Origin: Candidatus Eiseniibacteriota bacterium
GTDB taxonomy: Bacteria > Orphanbacterota > Orphanbacteria > Orphanbacterales > Orphanbacteraceae
NCBI GenBank assembly: GCA_024276995.1
Contig: JAJRWB010000043.1
Span: forward strand, 62,001 to 126,000
Direction of reading: 5' to 3'
Length of the DNA: 64,000 nt
Positions within the stretch are counted from its first letter, which is position 1. Each line of letters opens with the position of its first letter. The notes beneath the pieces were generated by a model, which saw only the letters and a program-made list of their open reading frames with translations, was not told where the DNA came from and made no database searches. Positions 52,641-61,354 of the stretch are shown piece by piece. The translations under genes and the position numbers were made by a program.

Positions 52641-53895
52641 GGGGGGCGACGGTGCTTCCCGGCGCGACTTCCCGGCCCGGAAAGTCCGTCTCCACGGTGT
52701 ACGGTTCGACAATTGTATTTCCCCCCACCCTCACCCCGGGGGGAACCGTTGCGCCACGTCCCACCACGATGAGTCCGGTGTGGAGATGGTCGGGAGAGCG
52801 CCGGTTCGGCGGGGGATCGTCGTCGAAGCCGATCGTCGCGCCGGCCCCGATACGCGCCTGCTTGTCCACGATCGTCCCGCGGAGCCTCGCCCCGGCGGCC
52901 ACCACTGTATTGTGCATCACCACCGAATCGACCACCTCGGCGCCCTCCTCCACCACCACGCCTGGGGAGAGCACCGAGCGTCTCACGCTCCCTCTCACAT
53001 GGCATCCGGGGCTGACGATCGCCCGTCTCACGTCGGCGCTCCCGGCGATGAGCGACGGCGGCCGGTCGCCGATCCGCCCTTCGAGTTCGAGGTTCGTTCT
53101 CACGCGCCATCGGTGGAGGTCGGCGCCCGACTCCGGATCGAGAAGATCCATGTTCGCCTCCCAATACGCCTCGATCGTCCCCACATCGCGCCAGTATCCG
53201 TCGAAGGGATAGGCGAACACGCGGTCGCGCCCCACCGCGGCGGGGATGATCTCGTGGCCGAAATCATGGAAAGCGCTCCCGATAAGCACCCGGCGGAGCC
53301 AGGCGGTGTCGAAGACATAGATGCCCAAAGAGGCGAGGTTGCTCTTCGATTCGGCCGGCTTTTCCGCCCATCCGGTCACGCGGTACTCGCCATCCACCTC
53401 GGCGACGCCGAAATGGCGCACATCCTCCCACGGGACGTGCATCATGGCGATGGTGAGATCCGCCTTCTTTTCCTTGTGGAAGGCGATCATCGGCTCGTAG
53501 TTCATGCTGTAGACATGATCCCCGGAGAGGACGAGGAGCCTCTCCGGATCGAGAGGATCGATGTAATCGAAGTTCTGGCGGATCGCGTCGGCGGTTCCCC
53601 TGTACCAGTCCGACTCGGCGTAGCCGGTTCTCGGAGGGAGGATCTTCGCCCCCCTCGTCCGTCCGTGGAGATCCCACGCCTCCCCTCCCCCGATGTGGCT
53701 GTTCAGCGAGAGCGGTTTGTACTGGGTGAGCACCGCCACGCGGCGGATGCCCGAGTTCATCACATTACTCAGGGCGAAGTCGATGATCCTGTACATCCCG
53801 CCGAAGGGGACCGCCGGTTTCGCCCGTGGCCGGGCGAGCACGTTCAGCCTCGATCCGCCGCCCCCCGCGAGAAGCATGACGAGCGTTCTTCTCAT
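52612..53895 (-). CDS. glgC: glucose-1-phosphate adenylyltransferase, canonical loop
   Basis: 427 residues; ATG overlaps the stop of the preceding glgC paralogue (ATGA). M-L-L-A-G-G-G-G-S-R-L-N-V-L at 7-20 and R-A-K-P-A-V-P-F-G-G-M-Y-R-I-I-D-F-A-L-S-N give the classical GlgC nucleotide-binding start. S-G-D-H-V-Y-S-M-N-Y follows near 122, then W-A-E-K-P and a left-handed beta-helix C-terminus with hexapeptide-like repeats (S-P-G-C-H-V, S-P-G-V-V-V). Makes ADP-glucose for glycogen. Slightly longer than usual at the C-terminus. The pair may form a GlgC/GlgD-like hetero-oligomer. Confidence 0.9.
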   Translation of the reverse strand: MRRTLVMLLAGGGGSRLNVLARPRAKPAVPFGGMYRIIDFALSNVMNSGIRRVAVLTQYKPLSLNSHIGGGEAWDLHGRTRGAKILPPRTGYAESDWYRGTADAIRQNFDYIDPLDPERLLVLSGDHVYSMNYEPMIAFHKEKKADLTIAMMHVPWEDVRHFGVAEVDGEYRVTGWAEKPAESKSNLASLGIYVFDTAWLRRVLIGSAFHDFGHEIIPAAVGRDRVFAYPFDGYWRDVGTIEAYWEANMDLLDPESGADLHRWRVRTNLELEGRIGDRPPSLIAGSADVRRAIVSPGCHVRGSVRRSVLSPGVVVEEGAEVVDSVVMHNTVVAAGARLRGTIVDKQARIGAGATIGFDDDPPPNRRSPDHLHTGLIVVGRGATVPPGVRVGGNTIVEPYTVETDFPGREVAPGSTVAPLAGRRPAGV

Positions 53896-55094
53896 GAAAG
53901 CACCGCCCCGGACGGATAGATGCTCTTTGCCGGAATGGATGTTTCCTTTTCGATGAGGGTGATGTCGCCGTCGAATCGTTCCCGGTGCGGCGCAGCTTCC
54001 GCCCCCCCCACACGGGCGCCGGCGCCGATCAGGGCCATCTCGTCGGCGATCACCTTCTCCACCACGGCGCCCTCGCCGACACGGACATAGGGGAAGAGAA
54101 TCGAGTCGGTCACCACCGCACCCTTCCCGACGCGGACGCCGGGAAAGAGAATGCACCCCCTCACGTTCCCCTCGATACGGCATCCGTACGTCACCCTCGA
54201 CCGGACGACACGGCTCTCCTCGGAAAGATATGCCGGGGGAAGATCGCGAAGGTTCTTGTCGTCCAGATTCGTCCGGATGTTCCACTCCTCGAAGCCGATA
54301 TCCGACTGTCCGAGGAAATCGATGTTGGCGCGCCAGAACTCCTCGACCGAACGGCAGTACGCCCAGTAGCCGCGATGCTTCCATCCGTACACCGCACACC
54401 TGCCGACGAGCGACGGGAGGATGTCCCGCCCGAACTCCCACGACGAGCCGTGTTCCGCTTGGCGGCTCACCGCCTCGACGAGCAATTCCTTCCGGAAGAG
54501 ATAGATCGTCATCGATGCCCACGTGGAGCGCGGTTTCTCCGGCTTCTCCTCGTACCCGGTGAGCCGTCCCCCTTCGTCGTCGTCGCCCCCTTCGATGACG
54601 CCGATGCCGAACCGCCCGGCCCCCTCGCGCGGCACTTCGACGAACGCCGCCGTGACGTCGGCGCCCATCCTTTCATGAAAATCGATCATCGCTCCGTAGT
54701 CCATTCGGTACACATGATCCCCCGAAAGGACGAGGGTGTAGTCATGATCATATTCCTCGAGGAAATCGAGATTCTGGAACACCGCGTCGGTGGTTCCCTT
54801 GTACCAGTCCGATCCGGCGATCCGCTTCTGTGGAGGCAATAGGGTGGCGCACCGGTTCCTCCCGACGAAGTCCCACGACGAGCCGATTCCCACGTGGCGA
54901 AGGAGCGACGTCGAGCGGTACTGGGAAAGGATTCCCACGCGCTCGATCCCGGAATTCATCAGGTTGCTCAACGGGAAGTCGATCACGCGGTACATGCCGC
55001 CGAAGAAGACAGCCGATTTCGGGCGGTGAAGCGTGAGGACGCCCAGTTCGTCCACACGTCCTCCGGCGAGTATAAGAGCCACCGTGCGAGCCAA
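53892..55094 (-). CDS. glgC: glucose-1-phosphate adenylyltransferase paralogue with divergent loop
   Basis: 400 residues from a TTG with GGAGG seven bases upstream. The family is clear: F-F-G-G-M-Y-R-V-I-D-F-P-L-S-N-L-M-N-S-G, L-S-G-D-H-V-Y-R-M-D-Y, Y-E-E-K-P-E-K-P, and a beta-helix tail. However, the nucleotide loop reads L-A-G-G-R-V-D-E-L-G-V-L-T instead of G-x-G-x-R-L, a variant seen in some phyla. It may be a regulatory GlgD-like subunit or use the loop differently. It heads the two-gene operon. Confidence 0.88.
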   Translation of the reverse strand: MARTVALILAGGRVDELGVLTLHRPKSAVFFGGMYRVIDFPLSNLMNSGIERVGILSQYRSTSLLRHVGIGSSWDFVGRNRCATLLPPQKRIAGSDWYKGTTDAVFQNLDFLEEYDHDYTLVLSGDHVYRMDYGAMIDFHERMGADVTAAFVEVPREGAGRFGIGVIEGGDDDEGGRLTGYEEKPEKPRSTWASMTIYLFRKELLVEAVSRQAEHGSSWEFGRDILPSLVGRCAVYGWKHRGYWAYCRSVEEFWRANIDFLGQSDIGFEEWNIRTNLDDKNLRDLPPAYLSEESRVVRSRVTYGCRIEGNVRGCILFPGVRVGKGAVVTDSILFPYVRVGEGAVVEKVIADEMALIGAGARVGGAEAAPHRERFDGDITLIEKETSIPAKSIYPSGAVLS

Positions 55095-55300
55095 CGGAAT
55101 TCCTCCATCTCCCGGCTGGAGCGCGCCTGCATGATTCGACACGCCCATGGTAACAGAAATGCTGCTACTTTGACCGGCTCCCCCGGCGGAGGTCGTCCTT
55201 TTTGTCCGACCATGTTTTCCCTCCCGCGCGGTCGCCGGGACGGCGGTTCGTAAGAGGCCTGAAATCACTCGATTATGCCGCGGAATCTTCGCCGTCGATA

Positions 55301-55315
55301 TGGCACGGGGATTGC
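55301..55315 (+). promoter_or_regulatory. sigma-54 promoter of the hydrogenase operon
   Basis: TGGCACG (55301-55307), four bases, TTGC (55312-55315): the GG and GC dinucleotides are exactly 10 bases apart, which is the sigma-54 (-24/-12) consensus. It lies 50 bases before the hydB ATG at 55366, in the right direction. No activator gene is in the window, and no clear enhancer repeat was found upstream. Confidence 0.8.
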
Positions 55316-55365
55316 GGAAATAGCGGTCATCGGATGGAAGCGAGGCTGTGCCGGGAGGGTGTTCG

Positions 55366-56412
55366 ATGCGGGAATGGGTGTTGTCCGGGGACGACCTCGA
55401 GGGGCTGATCGATTCGATTTCGGCCGAGTGGGATCTCTACGCGCCCCAGCGGAAGGGACGCCTGTTCGAGTTCCGCCGCCTTCGCGATTTCGAGGATTTA
55501 TGTATAGAGTATCCCTTGACGATGATTCCCCCCTCGAGCCTCTTCGCCCCCGGGAGCGAGGTGCTCTACCATTTCGATCCCGATCGCCCGGCTGAAATCG
55601 AGAGCGTCGACCCCGCCCGGCCGATCGCGCTTTTCGGCGTCCACCCGTGCGATCTCGCCGGGATCGCCATTCTCGACGAACTCCACCTCTCCCCGCCGAT
55701 CGACAGGTGCTACGCCAACAGGCGGAGCGGATCGTTCCTCGTGGCGGTGGAGTGCGCGGCGCCGTGCGTGGAGGAATCACTCTGCGCCGACAAGGAAACG
55801 TACCGGGCACGGCGGACCTTCGATCTACTTCTCATACCCTCTTCGGGCGATCGGTGGTTCCTGCGGAGCGGTTCGGAGGCGGGTGATGATGTGGCCCGGT
55901 CGTGCCGGTTCCTTCGCCCCGCCACCTACGAGGATCGGTGCCGCGGCGACGAGGAGAGCGCCGCGCGCAACGCCCGGTTCAAGGCGAGATTCGGACTCGA
56001 TGCGCCGACTTTATCGGCGAGGGTGGAGGCGAGCTGGGACGATCTCCTCTGGTCGGCCCAGTCGAGGCTGTGCCTCAGCTGCGGGGCGTGCAACGCCGTC
56101 TGTCCCACGTGCCACTGCTACGCGGTGGATGACGTTCTTCCCGTGAAGCGTGGAGAGTCGGGGGAAAGGCGCCGCCGCAGAACGGGGTGCCAGCTCGCCG
56201 ACTTCGCCGTCGTCGCCGGCGTGGAGAACTTCCGCGGTGAGAAGGCGTTTCGTCTGCGCCACAGGATTTTCAAGAAGGAAGTGTACCTCGTGGAGCGGCT
56301 TGGCAGGAGCGGCTGCGTCGGCTGCGGCCGGTGCGGCCACTTCTGCCCCGCCGGAATCCGGCTCGTCGAGATCTTCCGGCAGATCTCGGGGGAGGAAAAG
56401 GTCGATGCGTGA
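55366..56412 (+). CDS. hydB: group 3b [NiFe]-hydrogenase / sulfhydrogenase beta subunit
   Basis: 348 residues; ATG with GGGAGG. After an N-terminal domain with G-V-H-P-C-D-L-A-G near 89 come two ferredoxin-like clusters: C-L-S-C-G-A-C-N-A-V-C-P-T-C near 233-246 and C-V-G-C-G-R-C-G-H-F-C-P near 318-329. This is the HydB/AsrA subunit that carries electrons between the [NiFe] module and the flavin subunit. The order hydB-hydG-hydD-hydA is the same as in archaeal sulfhydrogenases. It overlaps hydG by 8 bases. Expression is probably from the sigma-54 promoter just upstream. Confidence 0.92.
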   Translation: MREWVLSGDDLEGLIDSISAEWDLYAPQRKGRLFEFRRLRDFEDLCIEYPLTMIPPSSLFAPGSEVLYHFDPDRPAEIESVDPARPIALFGVHPCDLAGIAILDELHLSPPIDRCYANRRSGSFLVAVECAAPCVEESLCADKETYRARRTFDLLLIPSSGDRWFLRSGSEAGDDVARSCRFLRPATYEDRCRGDEESAARNARFKARFGLDAPTLSARVEASWDDLLWSAQSRLCLSCGACNAVCPTCHCYAVDDVLPVKRGESGERRRRRTGCQLADFAVVAGVENFRGEKAFRLRHRIFKKEVYLVERLGRSGCVGCGRCGHFCPAGIRLVEIFRQISGEEKVDA

Positions 56413-57244
56413 ACTCGTGCGCCCCGCGGCGAGGATCGACGTTCCCGTGGAGGGGAAGATCATCGGCATCCGGCGCCTCACCGCGCGAGAGAAGGTCTTT
56501 CGTATCGAGCTTCCCGGCGGCGCCCGGCTCGCTCACCAGCCGGGACAATTCGTCATGGTCGGTCTCTACGGGTCGGGCGAGGCGCCCATCTCGATCACGT
56601 CTCCGCCGTCGCCGGGCGAATCCTTCGAGCTGTGCGTGCGCGCCGCCGGCGCGCTGACCCATCGGCTGCACTCGATGGAAGAGGGGGACGTCGTGGGAAT
56701 CCGCGGTCCCTTCGGCCGGGGATTCCCGGTACGCGAGATGGAAGGGTACGACATGCTCTTCGTGGCGGGGGGGCTCGGCCTCGCTCCCCTTCGCTCTCTC
56801 ATCCGGTACGTTCTCGAGCGGCGGGACCGGTTCGGTTCGGTGACGATCCTCTACGGCGCCCGCACCCCGGCGGACCGGCTCTTTCTCGATGAACTCGCGC
56901 AGTGGGAGGGCGACCGGTCGATCGACTTCCGTCAGAGCATCGATGTGGGGGAGGGCGACTGGACGGGGCGCGTCGGCGTGATCACCACACTCTTTCGCGG
57001 CATGGAGCTGAAACCGGCGCGAACGATGGTCGCCGTCTGCGGACCGCCGGTGATGTACCGGTTCGTCCTGATCGAACTGCTCGCACGCGGGTTTCTCGAG
57101 AGCCGGATCTATCTCTCGTTCGAACGGAGAATGTGCTGCGGCCTGGGCAAGTGCGGCCGGTGCCAGATCAACGGCGAGTTCGTCTGCCGGTCGGGCCCCG
57201 TGTACAGCTATCTCCACGCGGGTCGCCTGCGGGAGGCGCTCTGA
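56405..57244 (+). CDS. hydG: group 3b hydrogenase gamma subunit (FAD/NAD(P)-binding)
   Basis: 279 residues. Ferredoxin-NADP reductase-like fold: Q-P-G-Q-F-V-M-V near 44, P-I-S-I-T-S near 61 (FAD), G-P-F-G-R-G-F-P near 101, V-A-G-G-L-G-L-A-P-L near 119 (NAD(P) binding). The C-terminal C-C-G-L-G-K-C-G-R-C followed by C holds a [2Fe-2S] site. It links H2 to NAD(P)H in the cytosol. Overlaps hydB and is one base from hydD, so strictly coupled. Length is standard. Confidence 0.93.
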   Translation: MRELVRPAARIDVPVEGKIIGIRRLTAREKVFRIELPGGARLAHQPGQFVMVGLYGSGEAPISITSPPSPGESFELCVRAAGALTHRLHSMEEGDVVGIRGPFGRGFPVREMEGYDMLFVAGGLGLAPLRSLIRYVLERRDRFGSVTILYGARTPADRLFLDELAQWEGDRSIDFRQSIDVGEGDWTGRVGVITTLFRGMELKPARTMVAVCGPPVMYRFVLIELLARGFLESRIYLSFERRMCCGLGKCGRCQINGEFVCRSGPVYSYLHAGRLREAL

Positions 57245-57245
57245 C

Positions 57246-58052
57246 ATGGCCGGTATCCTCAAGCCGAAGATCGGCGTATTCAGCTTCACCGGCTGCGAGG
57301 GATGCCAACTCCAGGTGCTCAACCTGGAGAACGAGCTTCTCGATCTGCTCGAGCGCGTGGAGATCGTCAACTTCAGGGAAGCGCTGACCGGCGGAACGAA
57401 CGACTACGCCGTCGCCCTGGTGGAAGGATCGATTTCGACGGCATCGGACGAGCGGGAACTGAAGGAGATCCGGCGGAACGCCCGCCTTCTCATCGCCATC
57501 GGCGCGTGCGCCCACACCACCGGGCTCAACGGGATGAGGAACGGCGAGTCGGCGAAGCTCGCATGGAGCCGTGTCTATCCCGACAGGGCGTTCGACGCGA
57601 ATGTGGCGGAAGAGGTGAGACCCCTTTGCGAAGTGGTCGACGTCGATTTCACCGTTCCCGGCTGCCCGATCGACAGGGATGAACTCCTCCGCGTCCTCAC
57701 GGTGATTCTCGCCGGCGGGACGCCCCGCCCTTCAACGACGCCGGTATGCGACGAGTGTCGTCGCGCGGGAAACGAGTGCCTCCTCGACGATGGCCGGATC
57801 TGTTTCGGCGCCCTCGCCCCTTCCGGGTGCCGGGCCGTCTGCACGTCGTACGGCGAAAGCTGCGCCGCATGCCGCGGGCATCTTCCGGGCGCGCCGGTGA
57901 GCGAACTGATGGCGCTTCTCGAAGAGAAAGGGATCGACCGGGAGGAGATCATCCTCCGGCTCGGCCGGTTCGGAAGTCGGGAAAGGGCGGTGGCCGCCCT
58001 TCTCGAAGAACTTTTCCCGGGAGGGCGAAACGCGCAGGAGGCGGCGTCATGA
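57246..58052 (+). CDS. hydD: group 3b hydrogenase small (delta) subunit
   Basis: 268 residues. C17-x2-C20 in F-T-G-C-E-G-C-Q, G-A-C-A-H-T-T-G near 82 and V-P-G-C-P-I-D near 137 are the proximal-cluster ligands of the 20-kDa-type subunit. Additional cysteines (C-D-E-C-R-R, C-L-L-D-D, C-F-G, then C-R-A-V-C, C-A-A-C) suggest further clusters, as in group 3 enzymes. A C-terminal helical part, from about 215, is of unknown use. Its stop overlaps the hydA ATG. Confidence 0.93.
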   Translation: MAGILKPKIGVFSFTGCEGCQLQVLNLENELLDLLERVEIVNFREALTGGTNDYAVALVEGSISTASDERELKEIRRNARLLIAIGACAHTTGLNGMRNGESAKLAWSRVYPDRAFDANVAEEVRPLCEVVDVDFTVPGCPIDRDELLRVLTVILAGGTPRPSTTPVCDECRRAGNECLLDDGRICFGALAPSGCRAVCTSYGESCAACRGHLPGAPVSELMALLEEKGIDREEIILRLGRFGSRERAVAALLEELFPGGRNAQEAAS

Positions 58053-59347
58053 AGAAGCTCGAAGTGGACGTTCATCACCTCACCCGCGTGGAAGGCCACG
58101 GCAACATCAAGATTCGCGTCGCCGACGGCGTGATCGAGGAGCTGAAGCTCGAGATCGTCGAATCGCCCCGTTTCTTCGAGTCGATGCTCGTGGGGCGCTA
58201 TGTCGACGAAGTTCCCCACATCACGTCGCGCATCTGCGGGATCTGCGCGGTGGGCCACACCACCGCCGCGTGCCGGGCGGCGGAAAAGGCGCTCGGTTTC
58301 GATCCCCCTCCCGAGGTGGGTGCGCTGAGGCGACTCCTCCTCGACGCCGAGTTCATCCAGAGCCACATTCTTCACGGCTGTTTCCTCGCGCTCCCCGATT
58401 TCTTCGGTGTGCCGAGCGTGCTCGCCCTCGCGGAAACGATGCCCGACGTGGTGAAAACGGCGCTTCGGCTGAAGCGTCTCGGCAACACGATCTGCGAGAC
58501 TCTGGTCGGGCGCCATGTTCATCCGGTGTCGATGGCGGTGGGCGGCTTCACGCGATGGCCGTCGCGGGACGATTTTCTTCATGTAAAAACGATGATCGAA
58601 GAGGCGGCCGATGATCTCGAGGAGACGGTGCGTCTCTTCGAGGCGATCGAAACGCCGTCGTTCGACAGCCCCGCCGAACGGATCGCCCTCCGATCGGAGG
58701 GAGAACGATACGAACTCCTCGAAGGGGTGGTCACGAGCAGTGCCGGCGATTCGGTGGCGGAAGATCGGTTCGATCGGATCATCCGGGAAACCACACTTCC
58801 CCACAGCACGGCCCGCCATGCCCACACCGAGCGGGGATCGTTCGCCGTGGGCGCCCTGTCGCGGTACGCCGTGAACCATGACAGGCTTCTCCCGGAGGCG
58901 GCGCTTGCGGCGGAGCGGCTCGGCCTTTCGCCCGACACGACGAACCCGTTCCATAATAACGAAGCGCAGGTTGTCGAGGCGGTTCAGTGCGCCGGCGAGG
59001 CGGTCCGCCTTTGCGACGAACTCGCCGCCGCGCGGCCGCCGGGGCGGTTCAAGGCGGTGGCACGGCGCGCTGGCAGGGGGACGGCGGCGGTGGAAGTGCC
59101 CCGCGGCACGCTCTACCACGGCTATGAACTCGACGGTGCGGGGCGCATTGTCGGCGCGAACTGCGTCATCCCGACGGGGCAGAACCAGGCGAACATCGAA
59201 CGCGATCTTCATCGTCTCGTGGGCGTTCTCCTGGAGCGGGGGGAGGGGGACGACGCGGTGCGTCTCGGCTGTGAAATGCTCGTCCGCGCGTACGACCCAT
59301 GTATCTCGTGTTCCACCCATTTCCTGGAGGTGGAGTTTGTCGACTGA
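58049..59347 (+). CDS. hydA: group 3b [NiFe]-hydrogenase large (alpha) subunit
   Basis: 432 residues; ATGA overlap with hydD. The active site is complete: R61-I-C63-G-I-C66 (L1) and D416-P-C418-I-S-C421-S-T-H424 (L2), which hold the Ni-Fe(CN)2CO centre. The eight residues after His424 form the short C-terminal peptide expected to be cut off by the maturation protease encoded next. It oxidises or produces H2 with NAD(P)+/NAD(P)H through HydG, and may reduce sulfur. Confidence 0.95.
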   Translation: MKKLEVDVHHLTRVEGHGNIKIRVADGVIEELKLEIVESPRFFESMLVGRYVDEVPHITSRICGICAVGHTTAACRAAEKALGFDPPPEVGALRRLLLDAEFIQSHILHGCFLALPDFFGVPSVLALAETMPDVVKTALRLKRLGNTICETLVGRHVHPVSMAVGGFTRWPSRDDFLHVKTMIEEAADDLEETVRLFEAIETPSFDSPAERIALRSEGERYELLEGVVTSSAGDSVAEDRFDRIIRETTLPHSTARHAHTERGSFAVGALSRYAVNHDRLLPEAALAAERLGLSPDTTNPFHNNEAQVVEAVQCAGEAVRLCDELAAARPPGRFKAVARRAGRGTAAVEVPRGTLYHGYELDGAGRIVGANCVIPTGQNQANIERDLHRLVGVLLERGEGDDAVRLGCEMLVRAYDPCISCSTHFLEVEFVD

Positions 59348-59828
59348 CCGCATCGTGGTGATCGGCTTCGGGAACGATTTTCGCCGCGACGACGGCGTCG
59401 GTCTCGCCGCCCTCAGGGAGCTGCGGAATCTCGACCGTCACAGGGAAGGTGTCGACCTGATCGAGGGGGGAATCAGAGGAACCGACCTGATTGATCTTCT
59501 GGCGCGATACGAGCGGGCGGTCGTGCTCGACGCGATGGTCGGCGGGACCGGATCGGTAGGGGAAATCATCGAAGCGCCGCTCGAAAAGGCGCGGTTTCTT
59601 CTGCGGCCCCTCGTGTCGCTTCACAATCTCGATCTCGCAACGGCATTCGAACTCGCCCGGTCGCTCGCCATCGATCTCCCGCCGGTCGACCTCGTGCTCA
59701 TGCGCGTTCGCGACGTGCGCCCCGGAGAGGGACTGACCGCCGAGGCGGCGAAAGCGCTTCGCCGCATGGTCCGCGCGGCGGACGAAAGGATTGCCGCCCT
59801 TATGGGGCGTGCGATCGTGCGGAATTGA
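59337..59828 (+). CDS. hydrogenase maturation protease
   Basis: 163 residues from a TTG with GGAGG six bases upstream, overlapping the hydA end. I-G-F-G-N-D-F-R-R-D-D-G-V-G near 9-22 holds the Asp that binds nickel in HyaD/HycI-type endopeptidases; D-A-M-V-G-G-T-G near 61 and S-L-H-N-L-D near 88 complete the site. It should remove the C-terminal eight residues of HydA after nickel insertion. Normal length. Confidence 0.93.
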   Translation: MSTDRIVVIGFGNDFRRDDGVGLAALRELRNLDRHREGVDLIEGGIRGTDLIDLLARYERAVVLDAMVGGTGSVGEIIEAPLEKARFLLRPLVSLHNLDLATAFELARSLAIDLPPVDLVLMRVRDVRPGEGLTAEAAKALRRMVRAADERIAALMGRAIVRN

Positions 59829-59856
59829 GTTATGATCCTGGAAAGGCGGTAACGTC

Positions 59857-60312
59857 ATGGCGATCAGAGATAACGATGAAGCCCGGTTCCCCCTCTTTAG
59901 GGGTCTGAGCCCGGCGGAACTCGAATCGATCGAGAAACTGTGTGAAATCGTCCGCTTCCGGAAGGGGGAGACGATCTTCCGGGAAGGGGAGGAGGCTCGT
60001 GATCTTCACCTGGTAAGGAAGGGAAGAATCGCCCTTCGCATGTCTCTTCCGAACGCGAAATCGATCACCGTGTATACCGTGGAACCGGGGGAGATGGTCG
60101 GGTGGTCCGCCTTCCGCCGCGGGAAGAAGTACACCGCCTCGGGTGTCGCATCGGAGGAGGTCGAAGCGATCCGGATCCGGGGGGACGACTTGACGCGGCT
60201 GTTCGCCGAAGACAACCGGATGGGAATGATCGTCTACGGGGAGCTGATCGCCGTTCTCTCCGAGCGCCTGGAGGAATCGCGTTCCCGGTTCGTCCAGATG
60301 CTTGGTTCGTGA
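59857..60312 (+). CDS. cyclic-nucleotide-binding domain protein without HTH
   Basis: 151 residues. A single cNMP-binding domain: L-F-R-G-L-S-P-A-E-L near 13, F-R-K-G-E-T-I-F-R-E-G-E near 34, L-V-R-K-G-R-I-A-L near 52 and G-E-M-V-G-W-S-A near 77. The DNA-binding half of Crp/Fnr proteins is missing, so it cannot act as a normal transcription factor. It lies between the hydrogenase protease and hypA, a place where such a domain also occurs in other group 3b clusters, to my knowledge. It may tie hydrogenase activity to a nucleotide signal. Confidence 0.88.
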   Translation: MAIRDNDEARFPLFRGLSPAELESIEKLCEIVRFRKGETIFREGEEARDLHLVRKGRIALRMSLPNAKSITVYTVEPGEMVGWSAFRRGKKYTASGVASEEVEAIRIRGDDLTRLFAEDNRMGMIVYGELIAVLSERLEESRSRFVQMLGS

Positions 60313-60322
60313 AAGGAGCCGC

Positions 60323-60688
60323 TTGCACGAACTGTCTGTGGCCGAATCGGCCTTGAAAATCGCACGGCGCGTATCGGCGGCCCACGGCAACGTGAAGGTC
60401 ACGGGAATTCGTCTGTCGGTGGGGTCGTTCGACCATCTCGACGACGAAGCGCTCTGCTTCGCTTTCGAGATGCTCGCCGACGAAACGGTCTGTCGCGGTG
60501 CGGCGATCGCCATCGAACGCCATCCCTTCAAGGCGACGTGCGGCGCATGCGGCGAAAAGTCCGAATCGGAAGGGATCGCGGAAGTATGCCCGGCATGCGG
60601 TTCGGCGGAATTGAAATGGGAGGGGGAGGAGGCGACCCGGGTGGTCTCGGTCGATCTCGATCTCCCGGACGTGAATGAAGGGGTATGA
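60323..60688 (+). CDS. hypA: hydrogenase nickel incorporation protein
   Basis: 121 residues; TTG with AAAGGAG, chosen because it gives the required M-H-E-L-S N-terminus, whose His2 binds nickel. Zinc site: C-G-A-C near 72 and C-P-A-C-G near 90. Delivers Ni to the large subunit with HypB, whose gene follows after one base. Length is typical (about 115-120). Confidence 0.93.
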   Translation: MHELSVAESALKIARRVSAAHGNVKVTGIRLSVGSFDHLDDEALCFAFEMLADETVCRGAAIAIERHPFKATCGACGEKSESEGIAEVCPACGSAELKWEGEEATRVVSVDLDLPDVNEGV

Positions 60689-60689
60689 C

Positions 60690-61349
60690 ATGGCGGGAAG
60701 CGAAAAGACCGTTCGAGTCCTGGAAAAGGTGCACAAGGCGAACGATCTGCTCGCCGAGGAGAACAGGGGCTTTTTCGCGGAGAGACGCCTCTTTGTGGTA
60801 AACGTGCTCGGTTCGCCGGGATGCGGGAAGACGACGCTGATCGACGCCACGCGGCGCGGCCTGGAGGGGATCGCCGTGGCGGTGATCGAAGGAGATGTGG
60901 CGGGGGACGTCGACGCGCGCCATTTTGCCGAACAGGGTGTGCCGGCGATCCAGATCAACACGGGCGGCGGTTGCCACCTCGACGCGGCGATGGTGAAGCA
61001 GGCCGTCGCCGATCTCGCCGCACCGGACGACTCGGCGGTGTTCATCGAAAATGTCGGCAACCTGATCTGCACGTCCGGTTTCGACCTGGGCGAGGGTCTG
61101 CGTGTTCTTTGCCTCAGCACTCCCGAAGGGGACGACAAACCGCTGAAATATCCCGGCATTTTCAGGGGCGCCGACGCTCTCGTGATCACCAAGAGCGAAC
61201 TGGCCGAGTACGTCGGTTTCCGGTTCGACGACGTGAAGAAGCGCGCCTCGCTGCTGAACGAAGAGTTGCCCGTATTCGAAGTGTCGGCGAAAACGGGAGA
61301 CGGGATGGAGCCGTGGTGCCGATGGCTCGCGGCGAAGATGCGGGACTGA
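60690..61349 (+). CDS. hypB: hydrogenase nickel incorporation GTPase
   Basis: 219 residues; ATG at 60690 preceded by AAGGGG (an in-frame ATG at 60675 overlaps hypA). P-loop G41-S-P-G-C-G-K-T-T49, E-G-D-V-A-G-D near 70, N-T-G-G-G-C-H near 92 with Cys and His of the metal site, E-N-V-G-N-L near 118 and the specificity T-K-S near 170. No histidine-rich N-terminal extension. hypC, D, E and F are not in the window. Confidence 0.94.
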   Translation: MAGSEKTVRVLEKVHKANDLLAEENRGFFAERRLFVVNVLGSPGCGKTTLIDATRRGLEGIAVAVIEGDVAGDVDARHFAEQGVPAIQINTGGGCHLDAAMVKQAVADLAAPDDSAVFIENVGNLICTSGFDLGEGLRVLCLSTPEGDDKPLKYPGIFRGADALVITKSELAEYVGFRFDDVKKRASLLNEELPVFEVSAKTGDGMEPWCRWLAAKMRD

Positions 61350-61354
61350 TCTTT

